A stretch of DNA of 64,000 bases from assembly GCA_023396415.1 (NCBI GenBank), contig JAEWWJ010000116.1, positions 1 to 64,000 on the forward strand, in the 5' to 3' direction. The notes under the pieces were generated by a model. It searched no databases. It was not told the DNA's origin and was given only the letters and a program-made list of their open reading frames with translations. Below are positions 8,854-19,100 of this stretch, one piece after another; the first letter of the stretch is position 1; each line of letters opens with the position of its first letter. The translations under genes were made by a program, and so were the position numbers. The DNA comes from Bacteroidota bacterium (GTDB lineage Bacteria; Bacteroidota; Bacteroidia; Bacteroidales; F082).

Positions 8854-10071
8854 TTACCAGTTTAAAATCTTTTTAAAATCGTATTCTTCAGGATTGTCTA
8901 AGTAGGCTCTCGCGGCCACATAATCGTTTTCACCAATATATTGCATCCCGTTTTCAAAAACGACCTTGCATTTTTCGCCTTGCATATTTACCAAACGCGG
9001 CCTCACCTTGCCGTTCTCATCTTCCACATCTTTTAGGTAGAGGGGGGAAGCGTTGCCGGCCGGATCGGAGGTTACCATCGCCCCGGTTATGCCTTGATCG
9101 AAAAGAAGTTTTACGCCGTATCCTAATAGCCCGCAATAGAGCAAATCGAAGGCAGTAGGTTTCACGCAACGCAACTCATAACCCAATTCAACCGGACGAC
9201 TTTTGATGTCTAACTTAAGCTCTTTCAATTTGAGCTGAAGCAAAATGTTATAAATATGTGCTTTACTCACATTGCCCAATTCCGGATGCCCATGATCGTC
9301 GAAAGTGAAATTAACGCCCGATGAAACGATTTCGGCATCTGTCATAAAATGAAAAACGCCTTCGCTTACTACAGCAGCACCATATTGAATGCCCAAAAGT
9401 TTTCTTTTCACCATCGAGGAAATAATCAAACGGGTGATCTTGTCGAAGGTAACTTCTGTGTTGTAAAACATCTCAGGAATGATAATCATAGGATAATGAC
9501 ATGCGGCACCAATACCAAAGGCAAGGTGGCCGGCTTCGCGTCCCATGGCCGAAACAACGAACCAATTACCGCTGGTTCGGGCATCTTCATACACTGTTTG
9601 CGCAATGCGAACGCCCTCGTCTTTAGCCGAATAATACCCAAAAGTAGGCGAGCCTTCGGGCAAGGGAAGGTCGTTGTCTATGGTTTTTGGAACGTGGATG
9701 TTTTGAATCTTGAAATTGTTTTCCGATAGATATTTCGAAATCCGGTTGGCTGTCGAGGCGGTGTCATCACCACCGATAGTAACCAAAAGCTTAACATTGT
9801 TTTGAATAAAAAAACGGGTGTTGAACTCGGCGTCTTTCGGCTTGTAACGGCTCATTTGAATGGCACTTCCACCTTGCTTTTGAATGTCGTCGGCAAAGGC
9901 AAAGTCGAAATCAACCATATCTGGCTTGTCGGTAAAAAGGCCTTTGTAGCCGCCATGTAAACCGATAACCCTGAAGCCGCTCTGCAAGAATACTTTAGCT
10001 ACAGTACTGATCACTGTGTTGATGCCGGGTGCCGGTCCGCCACCGGCAAGAATCACGATAGAAGATTTCAT
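8854..10071 (-). CDS. Pyrophosphate-dependent 6-phosphofructokinase
   Basis: Phosphorylates fructose-6-phosphate, probably with PPi, in a reversible glycolytic step. The 405-residue protein opens with the phosphate-binding loop AGGGPAPGIN and carries GGDD at 100-103. An Asp in place of the second Gly of GGDG is the established mark of PPi use, together with the following PKTIDND motif. It is longer than ATP-PFK (about 320), as PPi types are. It is transcribed alone from a TAnnTTTG box on the minus strand. Use of PPi fits an ATP-sparing, fermentative lifestyle. Confidence 0.9.
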   Translation of the reverse strand: MKSSIVILAGGGPAPGINTVISTVAKVFLQSGFRVIGLHGGYKGLFTDKPDMVDFDFAFADDIQKQGGSAIQMSRYKPKDAEFNTRFFIQNNVKLLVTIGGDDTASTANRISKYLSENNFKIQNIHVPKTIDNDLPLPEGSPTFGYYSAKDEGVRIAQTVYEDARTSGNWFVVSAMGREAGHLAFGIGAACHYPMIIIPEMFYNTEVTFDKITRLIISSMVKRKLLGIQYGAAVVSEGVFHFMTDAEIVSSGVNFTFDDHGHPELGNVSKAHIYNILLQLKLKELKLDIKSRPVELGYELRCVKPTAFDLLYCGLLGYGVKLLFDQGITGAMVTSDPAGNASPLYLKDVEDENGKVRPRLVNMQGEKCKVVFENGMQYIGENDYVAARAYLDNPEEYDFKKILNW

Positions 10072-10087
10072 GTATTTATTTTTTTGG

Positions 10088-10095
10088 CAAAGATA
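10088..10095 (-). promoter_or_regulatory. -7 promoter box for the PPi-PFK gene
   Basis: On the minus strand this reads TATCTTTG, an exact TAnnTTTG match, 17 nt before the phosphofructokinase ATG. No clear -33 TTG was found at the normal distance. Confidence 0.5.
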
Positions 10096-10274
10096 GGCGA
10101 ATCATCGTTTTTTCTTAGTAAGAGTGGCCTTCATTTCACTGAAATTGCGCAATGTAGCCATATCATGTAAATTTGGATAAATATTAAACAATTGACAACC
10201 AACACTATATGAAATACGTCATATAATCCTCTGCAATCGTCTGCTCTAAGGGCGACTGTTTTACAAAAAAAAAT

Positions 10275-10282
10275 TACTTTTG
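10275..10282 (+). promoter_or_regulatory. -7 promoter box for the secreted subtilase gene
   Basis: TACTTTTG matches TAnnTTTG exactly and lies 26 nt before the ATG at 10309. The -33 element is unclear. Confidence 0.5.
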
Positions 10283-10308
10283 TCATGTTAACTACAACAC
10301 ATAATTAA

Positions 10309-13050
10309 ATGATGAGACATTTTATTCCCAAGGCAGCATTTTTACTGCTTTTGCTGGTGATGGCCTTTCCCACATTAGCACAAGTTTCAACCAACGTTGA
10401 GGCACTCAAGCAAATTTCCAAAGAGCAGGAAAAGACCTTCAAAGAACAACAAAAGCGCGTAAAACAGTACGCCAAAGAAAACAATGTTGAGATCCGCCGC
10501 GAATTTGAAAGTGGTACTGTGATTGAACTTGTTGACGTGGTTGATGGTCAACCTATCTATTATAAAACTGACAATTTAGGTGCCGCTATTACCACCCGTG
10601 CCAACCAATTGTGGCAAGGTGGAAGCGTTGGCGTTATCATCGAAGGTGAAGGATATAGTAAAGTAGGCATCTGGGATGGTGGAGCTGTTCGTCGTACCCA
10701 CCAAGAGTTTAATAATACCGGCACGCAACGTGTTGCGCAGACCGACAACGCTTCCTCACAATCGGCCCATGCTACCCACGTGGCTGGAACTATTGTTGCC
10801 GGTGGCGTAAATGCCAATGCCAAAGGAATGGCGCATAAAGCCACCTTGAAAGCCTATGACTGGAACAGCGTTGAATCTGAAATGTCAACTGCAGCATCCA
10901 ATGGAATGGAAATCTCTAACCACTCCTGGGGGCAAGTCAGGGGATGGGATCAAAACGAAACAACAGGCGCCTGGACCTGGAACGGAACAGCAAGTGTGGC
11001 ACCTTTAGAAGATTACCTTTTTGGTTTTTATAACTCTCAAGCTCGAACTTGGGATTTAATCGCTTACAACGCACCATACTTTTTAATTTCCAAGTCAGCC
11101 GGAAACGACAGAGGCGATGGCCCACCAGATGCCGGAACTGGCGACCAGCCTGAAAAAGATGGTGGCTTGGATGGATATGATTGTATCGGAGGATCCGGAA
11201 ACAGTAAAAACGTACTTTCTGTTGGCGCCGTGAAAGAAGTGCTTAACTACCAAGGACCTCAAAATGTGTTGATGAGCAGCTTCTCGGGATGGGGTCCAAC
11301 TGATGATGGACGTATTAAACCCGATATCGTTGGTAAAGGAGTGGATGTTTATTCGAGTGTCTCAAATAGCAATACCTCATACTCAAGCTACAGCGGAACC
11401 AGCATGTCATCACCCAACGTGGTAGGTAGCATGTCGTTGTTGCAACAACTTTACCAAGAAACCCATAACGGAACACCAATGCGCTCTTCTACCTTGAAAG
11501 GGTTGGTGATTCACACTGCCGATGAGGCCGGAACAACCGTTGGCCCCGATTATAAATTCGGATGGGGATTGATGAACACAGCCAGAGCCGCAGAAATTAT
11601 TATCGAAGACCAAGTGCAAAACGTAATGGACGAAGTGGTGTTGCAAAACAACCAGAGCTTCACTCGCGAATTGAGCATTGATGGAACCAAACCACTGAGA
11701 GTGACCATCTGCTGGACCGATAAACAAGGCACCGTTTTGCCTTCTGGCCTGAACGTGCGGACGCCTTCCATCGTTCACGATTTGGATTTACGTCTTGTTG
11801 ACGAAAGCTTAAATATTTATTACCCTTACAAACTTGATCCTGATAATCCGGCAGAAGCTGCAACTACTGACTCGAAAAATTTTGTTGACAACGTGGAACA
11901 AATTTATATCGAAGCCCCTGCAGCCGGAACTTATACCATTATTGTTGACCACGCCGGCGCCCTTACCGCCGATCAAGTATTCTCTTTGATTATCTCCGGT
12001 ATTGATGAGTTTAGTAGCCTTCCTGATTGTTCTGCCGGCTTGATCAGCCCCGTTGATGGCGGAACTGATGCTTTCTTGAATCATTTGGTAACTTGGGAAC
12101 CTGCATTGTTTGCCACAGGTTATGACGTGTTTTTGGGCACTGATGGAGGTGGTGTGACGCCCCCCAGCAATCTCCTGAATGGAGAAACAATGAGCTCAAA
12201 CAGTTTCCGTCCAAATTTGGAGCCGCTGACCACTTATTATCTCATGGTTAAACCTCGCAACAGTTTAGGTGTTACCGAATGTCCAACCATATACAGCTTC
12301 ACCACAATGGGCGTTCTGAACACTTATCCTTATGTGCAAACTGTCGAAGAAGTAACAGCACCCAACTTCCCTCCATATTGGTCCTCAATGGATTTTGGCC
12401 CTCTAAGCTGGGTAACCACTTCACTTATCGGGTATAATAGTTCAAAATCATTTGCTTGTTTCTCGCAAAGCGGACAACCTAAACCAATTGATAACTGGTT
12501 GATTTCACCTCCATTCCAAGTGAGTGCCGCAAAAGAATACAAATTGAACTATGCTTACCGTTGTTTCTTCCCCACCAATCCTGAAGCTTTGAAGGTTGTT
12601 TGGGGTTTCAACGCCGATCCTGTTTCGTTAAATAATGTATTGATGGACAATCCTTCATTTAATGACCAGAACTGGCTGCTTGGCGACCACTTGATTGTTC
12701 CGGCTGCCGACGATCATATCTTCATTGGATGGCACGCCTATACCGAAAGCGGAATGGGTCAGTTTATTGATGCCATTAAACTAGAAGATTGGGGCGCAGT
12801 AGGTGTTGCTGAAAGTCCTGAAAGGCAAATCAACGTTTCCTATTCTGCCGGAAACTTGGTGATTGAATCAGCACTTGGAAAAGCCGATCTTAACCTCTCA
12901 GTTGTAAACGCTGCAGGCCAAAGCCTCTTTAGCGAATCATTCAACAACTTGAGTAAATTCGAAAAAGCCATGAAACTTAAACCGGGCCTTTACGTAATTA
13001 CCATTAAAGGCGTTGATTTTGAAAAGAATACAAAAATCTTGGTGAACTAA
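10309..13050 (+). CDS. Secreted S8 (subtilisin-like) protease with T9SS sorting tail
   Basis: An exported serine protease of 913 residues. A Sec signal peptide covers about 1-25 (ends TLAQ). The catalytic triad is visible as Asp123 (GIWDGG), His154 (HATHVAG) and Ser365 (GTSMSSP), with the oxyanion Asn in SAGNDRG. After the peptidase domain come a beta-sandwich region (about 440-570), an FN3-like part with DCSAGLISPVDGG (about 575-670), a cleaved-adhesin/MAM-like domain with NWLISPPF (about 690-830) and a C-terminal T9SS type A tail (about 840-913). It probably digests proteins at the cell surface. It has its own promoter and terminator, so it stands alone. The prodomain is not a clear I9 inhibitor. 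Confidence 0.93.
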   Translation: MMRHFIPKAAFLLLLLVMAFPTLAQVSTNVEALKQISKEQEKTFKEQQKRVKQYAKENNVEIRREFESGTVIELVDVVDGQPIYYKTDNLGAAITTRANQLWQGGSVGVIIEGEGYSKVGIWDGGAVRRTHQEFNNTGTQRVAQTDNASSQSAHATHVAGTIVAGGVNANAKGMAHKATLKAYDWNSVESEMSTAASNGMEISNHSWGQVRGWDQNETTGAWTWNGTASVAPLEDYLFGFYNSQARTWDLIAYNAPYFLISKSAGNDRGDGPPDAGTGDQPEKDGGLDGYDCIGGSGNSKNVLSVGAVKEVLNYQGPQNVLMSSFSGWGPTDDGRIKPDIVGKGVDVYSSVSNSNTSYSSYSGTSMSSPNVVGSMSLLQQLYQETHNGTPMRSSTLKGLVIHTADEAGTTVGPDYKFGWGLMNTARAAEIIIEDQVQNVMDEVVLQNNQSFTRELSIDGTKPLRVTICWTDKQGTVLPSGLNVRTPSIVHDLDLRLVDESLNIYYPYKLDPDNPAEAATTDSKNFVDNVEQIYIEAPAAGTYTIIVDHAGALTADQVFSLIISGIDEFSSLPDCSAGLISPVDGGTDAFLNHLVTWEPALFATGYDVFLGTDGGGVTPPSNLLNGETMSSNSFRPNLEPLTTYYLMVKPRNSLGVTECPTIYSFTTMGVLNTYPYVQTVEEVTAPNFPPYWSSMDFGPLSWVTTSLIGYNSSKSFACFSQSGQPKPIDNWLISPPFQVSAAKEYKLNYAYRCFFPTNPEALKVVWGFNADPVSLNNVLMDNPSFNDQNWLLGDHLIVPAADDHIFIGWHAYTESGMGQFIDAIKLEDWGAVGVAESPERQINVSYSAGNLVIESALGKADLNLSVVNAAGQSLFSESFNNLSKFEKAMKLKPGLYVITIKGVDFEKNTKILVN

Positions 13051-13070
13051 AACCTCTATAAAACAAAAAA

Positions 13071-13099
13071 AAGTCCTGTCTGCACAGGACTTTTTTTTT
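13071..13099 (+). terminator. Rho-independent terminator of the subtilase gene
   Basis: AAGTCCTGT (13071-13079) pairs perfectly with ACAGGACTT (13084-13092) around a 4-nt loop, and the T run continues to 13099. Confidence 0.93.
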
Positions 13100-13218
13100 G
13101 TTTTATGCCAAATTTCATTGTTTTGTTGTCGCCATGGGTTTTGAAATTTGGAGTGGGACAACAGAAAGGGAATGAGCTCCTGCCTTCCCGTTCAATTATT
13201 ATTTATAAAAACCAAGGT

Positions 13219-14355
13219 CTAACCCTGGAGTTGTTGCACGGCAAAAGCATAAGCCCCCAAAGCGACAGCCTTATTGGTTCCCAAACGGGAAACGCCAACA
13301 CATAGTTTTTTGTCGGCATGGTAAGGAATAACTGCTCCGCTAACAGGAACAACAACTTCCACGCGATTGCTGTTGAGAAAAGTTTTTAAGTCGTTGGGGT
13401 TTTCAAAATTGTAAATGGTAGATTCAAGCCTTTTTACTGAAGAGCCTTTGGGCTCAGCAAAGGAGCTGTTCATTTGTTGAATCATGGAGGGGAAAAATAA
13501 ATCATGGGCAGCCGAAAGTCCGCCTCCAATCACAACATTGGCATCAAAAAGGGTGATGACCTCGGCCAGGGCATCGCCAAGTGCTTTCCCCATCGTTTCA
13601 AAAGCCAACAATGCCGCGTGTTGGTTGCCTATGCGCGTCCCCTTGGCAATTTGATACACATCATGCGGCTGCAATCCGTTTGCGGGCGTTTGGCTTTCGG
13701 AACAGTATTTCTGTGTGATGGCTCTTGCGCTGATTCCTTCTTCGGCAAAGGTGTTTGGATTGATAAAGTTTCGCAGCAGCCAAACCTCGCCCGATGCTCC
13801 ATTGTCGCCAAGTAACAAGCTGCTATCGCGCACGATTCCCCCACCAAAGCCTGTCCCTATAGTGATGCCGATGAGGTTTTTATATCTTTTTTGTAGTGAG
13901 TTCTCGGTAAGCTTGTTGTTCAATTCGGGTAAAAAACCATATTGCGATTCACCGTATGTGAAGAGGTCTCCGTCATTATTGATAAATACAGGAACCTTAA
14001 AAATATGCTCTAACATGGGTCCTAGGGCCACGCCACCTCTAAAAGCAGGGAGATTGCCCAAGTTGCCGATGATGCCATTCTGATAATCGGCAGGTCCGGG
14101 AAAAGCAAAGCTGATGGCATCGGGTTGCTGACCTAACTGTGCAATCAAAGCGTTGAAACCCTGCACCATGCCCTCTAAGCACTTGTTTAAATCATGCGCA
14201 TGCGAAGGCTGTGTGATAGGAATAGCAATTTGTTTTACCGATTGAATGGCATCGAAAACAAAATTTGTTCCGCCGGCATCCAAAGTAAGCACCAAGGGAT
14301 TGTTAGGTTTCCCCGACTTGTTTTTTGTGAAATGAGTTGAAAAGTTGCTGATCAT
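13219..14355 (-). CDS. ROK-family sugar kinase, zinc motif absent
   Basis: A cytoplasmic kinase of 378 residues that probably phosphorylates the hexose released by the adjacent PUL (mannose, glucose or fructose). It has the ATP phosphate loop LTLDAGGTN (Asp26), the NND segment expected for the catalytic Asp, and GTGFGGGIV. The usual ROK features GEIGH and CxCGxxGCxE are missing: the sequence reads GASGEVWLLRN, with no Cys cluster after it. It therefore belongs to a divergent ROK branch whose sugar preference cannot be predicted. It lies 42 nt downstream of the LacI-type gene in the same direction, so the two are probably one operon. Confidence 0.83.
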   Translation of the reverse strand: MISNFSTHFTKNKSGKPNNPLVLTLDAGGTNFVFDAIQSVKQIAIPITQPSHAHDLNKCLEGMVQGFNALIAQLGQQPDAISFAFPGPADYQNGIIGNLGNLPAFRGGVALGPMLEHIFKVPVFINNDGDLFTYGESQYGFLPELNNKLTENSLQKRYKNLIGITIGTGFGGGIVRDSSLLLGDNGASGEVWLLRNFINPNTFAEEGISARAITQKYCSESQTPANGLQPHDVYQIAKGTRIGNQHAALLAFETMGKALGDALAEVITLFDANVVIGGGLSAAHDLFFPSMIQQMNSSFAEPKGSSVKRLESTIYNFENPNDLKTFLNSNRVEVVVPVSGAVIPYHADKKLCVGVSRLGTNKAVALGAYAFAVQQLQG

Positions 14356-14397
14356 TGTGGGTGACTAAATGGTTCAATGAGACGATTTTGATTGGAG

Positions 14398-15432
14398 TTA
14401 AGCCTCTTTTTTAACTGATGACTCCCTGATGACAATATCTACGGGAAGAACGATGTTTTGCGGAGAAGGATCGTCTTTTTTTTCAATTTTGTTGATAAGG
14501 ATATCGAAAGCTAAGGTGCAAAACTCTTCAACGGGTTGCACTATGGCCGAAATCGTTGGCTGGGTATAACTATAAAAGACGCTTTCGTCGAAACCAATTA
14601 CTGCCGTTTGTTGAGGAATGGCTACAGAAAGTTTCCTTAAGTATTTAACCGTGAAACTCGCCGAGATATTGTTGAGTGCAAAAATGGCCTGTGGCATATT
14701 GTTCGACTGATAGCGTTTTTGAAGTGTTTCTTTGATGGTTTCCTCCATTTTACCCAAGGGTATTTGCACAAAGTTTTCTTCCGGAAGAATGATTCCCGAA
14801 TCGGTAAAGGCGGAAAAAAAACCTTGAATACGATCATGGATGGAAGAAATATAGCCCGGTGGTGTGGCAAAAAGAAGAATGTCAGTAAGGCCCTGATTGA
14901 GCAGGTGCAAGGTAGCCAAACGCGAGCCGGCATAATTATTTACCGAAACAGAAGGCGATTTCATGTCGGGAAATACCCTGTCAATCAACACATGTGGGAT
15001 GCCTTCGTCAAACATCATATTGTAATAGGAAGCGTCTTGTTGCGATGAAGAAATGATTAGCCCGTCCACCTTTCTGTCTAAGAGCAAACGGATTTGTTTT
15101 TCTTCTTTCAAAATCATTTCATCGGTGCTGCAAATGACCACACTATAACCACGCTGCCAAGCGAGGTCTTCGATATGGCGGGCGATGCGAGAGTAAAAGC
15201 TGTTTGAAATGTCAGAAACGATCAGTCCGATGGTTTCTGTTTTTCCGGTGCGAAAACCACGTGCCAAAGCGTTGGGACGGTAGTTCAGCTCTTTGATTTT
15301 CTCTCTTACTTTTCGTTGGGTTTCTTTGCTGATTCCAATAGCATCACCTTTGTCGTTTACAACCATAGATACCAATGTTTTGGATATCCCTAAACTGTTG
15401 GCTACATCAGCAAGTGTGACACGTTTCGACAT
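14398..15432 (-). CDS. LacI-family transcriptional regulator of the PUL
   Basis: A DNA-binding regulator of 344 residues. The N-terminal helix-turn-helix is VTLADVANSLGISKTLVSMV, followed by the hinge-helix region NYRPNALARGFRTGKT. The rest is a periplasmic-binding-protein-like sensor domain (from about 60). The ATG at 15432 is chosen because the protein then starts right before the HTH; the open frame upstream to 15474 overlaps its promoter. A palindrome centred on CG lies upstream of its -7 box and a matching one lies before susC, so it probably regulates itself and the PUL in response to a sugar or sugar phosphate. Most PULs use hybrid two-component or ECF/anti-sigma regulators, so a LacI type is less usual. 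Confidence 0.93.
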   Translation of the reverse strand: MSKRVTLADVANSLGISKTLVSMVVNDKGDAIGISKETQRKVREKIKELNYRPNALARGFRTGKTETIGLIVSDISNSFYSRIARHIEDLAWQRGYSVVICSTDEMILKEEKQIRLLLDRKVDGLIISSSQQDASYYNMMFDEGIPHVLIDRVFPDMKSPSVSVNNYAGSRLATLHLLNQGLTDILLFATPPGYISSIHDRIQGFFSAFTDSGIILPEENFVQIPLGKMEETIKETLQKRYQSNNMPQAIFALNNISASFTVKYLRKLSVAIPQQTAVIGFDESVFYSYTQPTISAIVQPVEEFCTLAFDILINKIEKKDDPSPQNIVLPVDIVIRESSVKKEA

Positions 15433-15455
15433 GGCTCTGTTTGTTTTATAAAAAA

Positions 15456-15463
15456 CAAAGATA
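15456..15463 (-). promoter_or_regulatory. -7 promoter box of the LacI-type gene
   Basis: The minus strand reads TATCTTTG, an exact TAnnTTTG match, 23 nt before the chosen ATG at 15432. The operator at 15474-15487 ends 10 nt upstream of it. Confidence 0.6.
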
Positions 15464-15473
15464 ATAACATTCA

Positions 15474-15487
15474 CTTAAACGATTTAG
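15474..15487. promoter_or_regulatory. Putative LacI-type operator 1 (autoregulation)
   Basis: CTTAAACGATTTAG is an imperfect palindrome centred on CG, the normal form of LacI-family operators. It shares the pattern CTnAAACGnTTnAG with operator 2. It lies between the -33 and -7 regions of the regulator's own promoter, where a bound repressor would block RNA polymerase. Confidence 0.6.
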
Positions 15488-15893
15488 TATTTTTTTCATG
15501 GGTTTGAAAATGAAGCAGATTTTATTTGTTTTTAGGGTATTGAAACAGCGTGTTTGGATTCCTCGGAACATAATGGGATGCCTTTTTTTATGAGGCTCCT
15601 CATCAATTTTGGTGTTTCATGCCAAGTGTAAATCATACTGAAATTTTAAAACTCTTACATTAAGCATTGATTAGTAGCAGTATATACAGCATGGTTATTG
15701 GGGTCAAATTATTTAACAACTGTAGATTAAGGGGGCAGCAAATGACAAAAAACACTCAAAACAACCGTTCATATAAAATAGGTATAGAGGGAGGTGTAAG
15801 AATTTAGGTTGGTGTGCTTCTCATAAAAAGCCGCAACAGTGAAAAGGAATATGGTCTTATTACCATAGAAATAAAATTTTTTTCACTTTTTTA
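15488..15893. other. Non-coding region between the PUL regulator and susC promoters
   Basis: About 400 nt of AT-rich sequence without a convincing gene. One short inverted repeat is visible, TATGGT (15850-15855) with ACCATA (15862-15867). It could be a second regulator site or a weak hairpin. No RNA gene was recognised. Confidence 0.5.
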
Positions 15894-15907
15894 CTAAAAC
15901 GTTTCAG
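15894..15907. promoter_or_regulatory. Putative LacI-type operator 2 (PUL control)
   Basis: CTAAAACGTTTCAG is a near-perfect palindrome (5 of 6 positions per arm around a central CG) that matches operator 1 as CTnAAACGnTTnAG. It ends 8 nt before the -7 box at 15916, almost the same geometry as in the regulator's promoter. Confidence 0.65.
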
Positions 15908-15915
15908 ATTTATTT

Positions 15916-15923
15916 TAGTTTTG
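15916..15923 (+). promoter_or_regulatory. -7 promoter box of the PUL (susC)
   Basis: TAGTTTTG matches TAnnTTTG. Transcription would start near 15930 and leave a 5' leader of about 265 nt before the susC ATG at 16197. No TTG -33 box is seen at the right distance; the operator occupies that area. Confidence 0.6.
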
Positions 15924-16196
15924 TAGCGAAACATGTGGAAATTGACGCAGAATCGGTTAAAAGGGAATGTAGAGAGCGGGTTCATGCAGAAACGTAAAAC
16001 ATGGTTTTTATAGGCTAAGCATCAGATTTTAAAGAAATTAATTCTAATTAGTTAACATTTTATAAAAGCAAGAATCCTATGACGCACCCTCTTGAAAAAA
16101 CACATGGCCGGAACAACAACACCGGAACCACACCATCAATTGCGGGATTTTATCCTACACATCAAAATTTTTCCACTAACAATTAAAACAATCGCT

Positions 16197-19100
16197 ATGA
16201 GAAGTTTTTTGTACATGCTAACCGTGCTTTTAATGCTTTCCTTTCAAGCACAAGCACAGAAAACAGTATCCGGAACGGTCACCACTGCCATAGATGGCAG
16301 CACTGTTCCGGGAGTTACTGTTCTTGTTCAAGGTACCACTACAGGTACTGTAACCGATCTGGATGGAGCCTACTCGCTCAACGTTCCGGAGGGCTATAAT
16401 TTGCTGGTATTTTCCTATGTCGGAATGAAAAAGCAAGAGGTTTCTATAAACAACCGATCTGTGATCAACATCGCAATGGAGTATGAGGCCGTTGGTATTG
16501 ACGAAGTTGTTGTCATTGGCTACGCCAACGAACGCAAGCAGGACTTGTCGGTGGCTGTTTCGCAGGTGAAGGTTGACGAAAGTTTCAAAGGCCGTCCGGC
16601 TACTTTAGGCAATATGATGCAAGGGCGTATGGCCGGTGTGCGTATTGATCAATCGGGCGATCCCACAAAGGCCGGAGAAATCAGTATCAGGGGCAAGGGC
16701 AACAAAAGCGGCGATCAGGTTTTGATTGTTGTTGATGGAGTTCCGGGTGCGCCCTACAACCCTTCTGACATTGAAACCATCACCGTTTTAAAAGATGCCG
16801 CTTCAAGCGCTATTTATGGTGCCACAGCCGGCTCGGGCGGAGTAATTATCATCACCACGAAAAAGGCAAAAGAAGGCAAAATGAAGATAGAGGCCAACGT
16901 TTGGAATGGTCTTCAACAAGCTTGGAAGCTGCCCGAAGTGCTTACCTCAGAACAGTTTAATAAGGTTTGGAAAGATGCATCGGATGCCGCAGGACGGGAA
17001 GTGCCTACAACCTACAATCCGCTGTTGTTTCCCTATGGCAACGTGACTCGCACCGACTGGTTAGATGCCATTTTCCGCGTGGGAAAAATGCAGCATTACG
17101 ACCTCTCCATCAGCGGAGGAACCAAAGAAACCAAAGCTTTAGGAAGCATTAGTTACGACAAGGTTGAAGGTACTTTATTAAACACCTACAACGAAAAACT
17201 CACTGCCCGTCTCAATGTAGAAATGGCCCTCAACAAATGGGTTACCCTTCGCCAGAGCATGTTGTATGACTATTCCAACGGCAAAAGCGAGGTGGGCGAT
17301 GGACATACGGGTTCAATCTTTGGAGCAATGGCTTATCCTCGTTTTTCAACGGTGTATGAGTATGATGCCGATGGCAATCGTTTGTATGGCGGAACGGTTC
17401 CGCGTTGGGCGTTGGCTCAGGGCTATAGTGTTGAGGCCGACCTCAGAAACCCGGTTGCCATGCTCGAAAAAATACGCCAATACAACCCCCAAAACCGCAT
17501 TTTTACCACAACTTCACTTGAAGCCAAACCCATCGAAGGTCTAAGCCTGAAATCTGATTTTTCCTTCGAGGTGTACAATGGCCGATTTGAATCGTTTCAA
17601 CAGCGCTTCTTAGAACCCGGAAGAACAATTGATCAAAACTATAGAAGAATAAGCAATGAGTTGACCAATGGTTGGAACTGGGAAAATATTGCCAATTATT
17701 CAAAGATTTTTAGCGACAAACATTACTTCTCTGCTTTGGCCGGCTTCACCATGAACAAACGCAGCTCAAGATTCAATCTTACCGAGATGCGTGGCTTTGG
17801 ATTTGAAGACGAACACCAAGCTACCTTTTTAAATGGTACCGACTGGACCATCAAGCCTGAAGAAGACATCTGGGAAGAAGCCTACGTTTCTTTACTCGGT
17901 CGCATTTCTTATTCCTATGATGATAAATATTTTGCTTCGGCAAGTGTGCGTAGAGATGCCTCCTCGAAACTTAGTCCTGAGAACAACAGTGATGTTTTTC
18001 CTGCTTTTTCGTTGGCTTGGAAACTGACCTCCGAAGAGTTTTTAAAAGGTTTTGAACAGCTCAGCTTCCTTAAACTACGTGCAAGTTACGGTCAGGTTGG
18101 AAACATCAATTCGGTTCGCAGATTCATTTACGCTCCTCCGTATAGAGTGACCGATTGGCCGCTTTTCTTGGGTATAAATGGCGAGTTTCAGGCTTATGGT
18201 ATTTACCAGCCAACCATCCCAAACCTGAATTTGAAGTGGGAACGCACCATCCAAACCAATTTCGGACTTGATGCAGGCTTCTTTGCCAATTCCCTCAACT
18301 TTACTTTTGATTACTTTATCAAAAATACAGTGGATTTGATTGAAGAAATGCCCGTGCCTTCTGTTGCCGGAGTTGCTTCACCACCCGAATTTAACATCGG
18401 TGAGGTGCAGAACAAGGGAATGGAGTTTAGCGTGAATTACATGAAAAAGGTAGGAACAGTCGAACTCGATTTTACTGCCAATGCCGGTTATGTTAAAAAC
18501 GAAGTGATCAGCATAGGCGCAACAAAATTTATTGCGCACACCAATGGCGTAAATTCGCTCAATCCGCTGCAATCTACTGCCGGTCAACCTTGGTATTCCT
18601 ACTATCTTATTGAAACACAAGGACTGTTCACCAGTCAAGATCAGATTGACAATTACACCTATACTGACCCTGAAACACAGGCTGTGACTAAAATTCAACC
18701 CGAAGCCCGTCCAGGCGATTTGAAATTCAGAGATGCCAACAATGACGGTCTCATCAACGATGGCGACCGCGTGTATATGGGTGCCTATGACATGCCCGAC
18801 TTAATGTTCGGATTTAGCTTGGGTGCCAAGTGGAAAGCGTTCAGCTTGAGTTTGTTCTTCCAGGGCGTCACCGGTGTGAAAGTGTTCAATGGTGTAAAAG
18901 CGATGACCTATACCGGTCAAAAAGGATGGAATATGAGCTCCGATGTATTGGATTCGTACAACTACAATCCCAATTCCGGTATTCCAAACTTGGCCGTGGT
19001 TGAAGATCCCAACGGTAACTATACCAAGGTGTCTGACTTCTTTCTGGAGAAAGCTGATTACCTCAGATTGAAAAACTTATACCTTTCTTATACCTTACCT

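Noticed and set aside
16092..16196. In-frame N-terminal extension of SusC starting at TTG 16092 or ATG 16104
   Set aside because: It would bury the signal peptide that begins at ATG 16197 behind about 30 charged or polar residues. No SD or promoter supports it.
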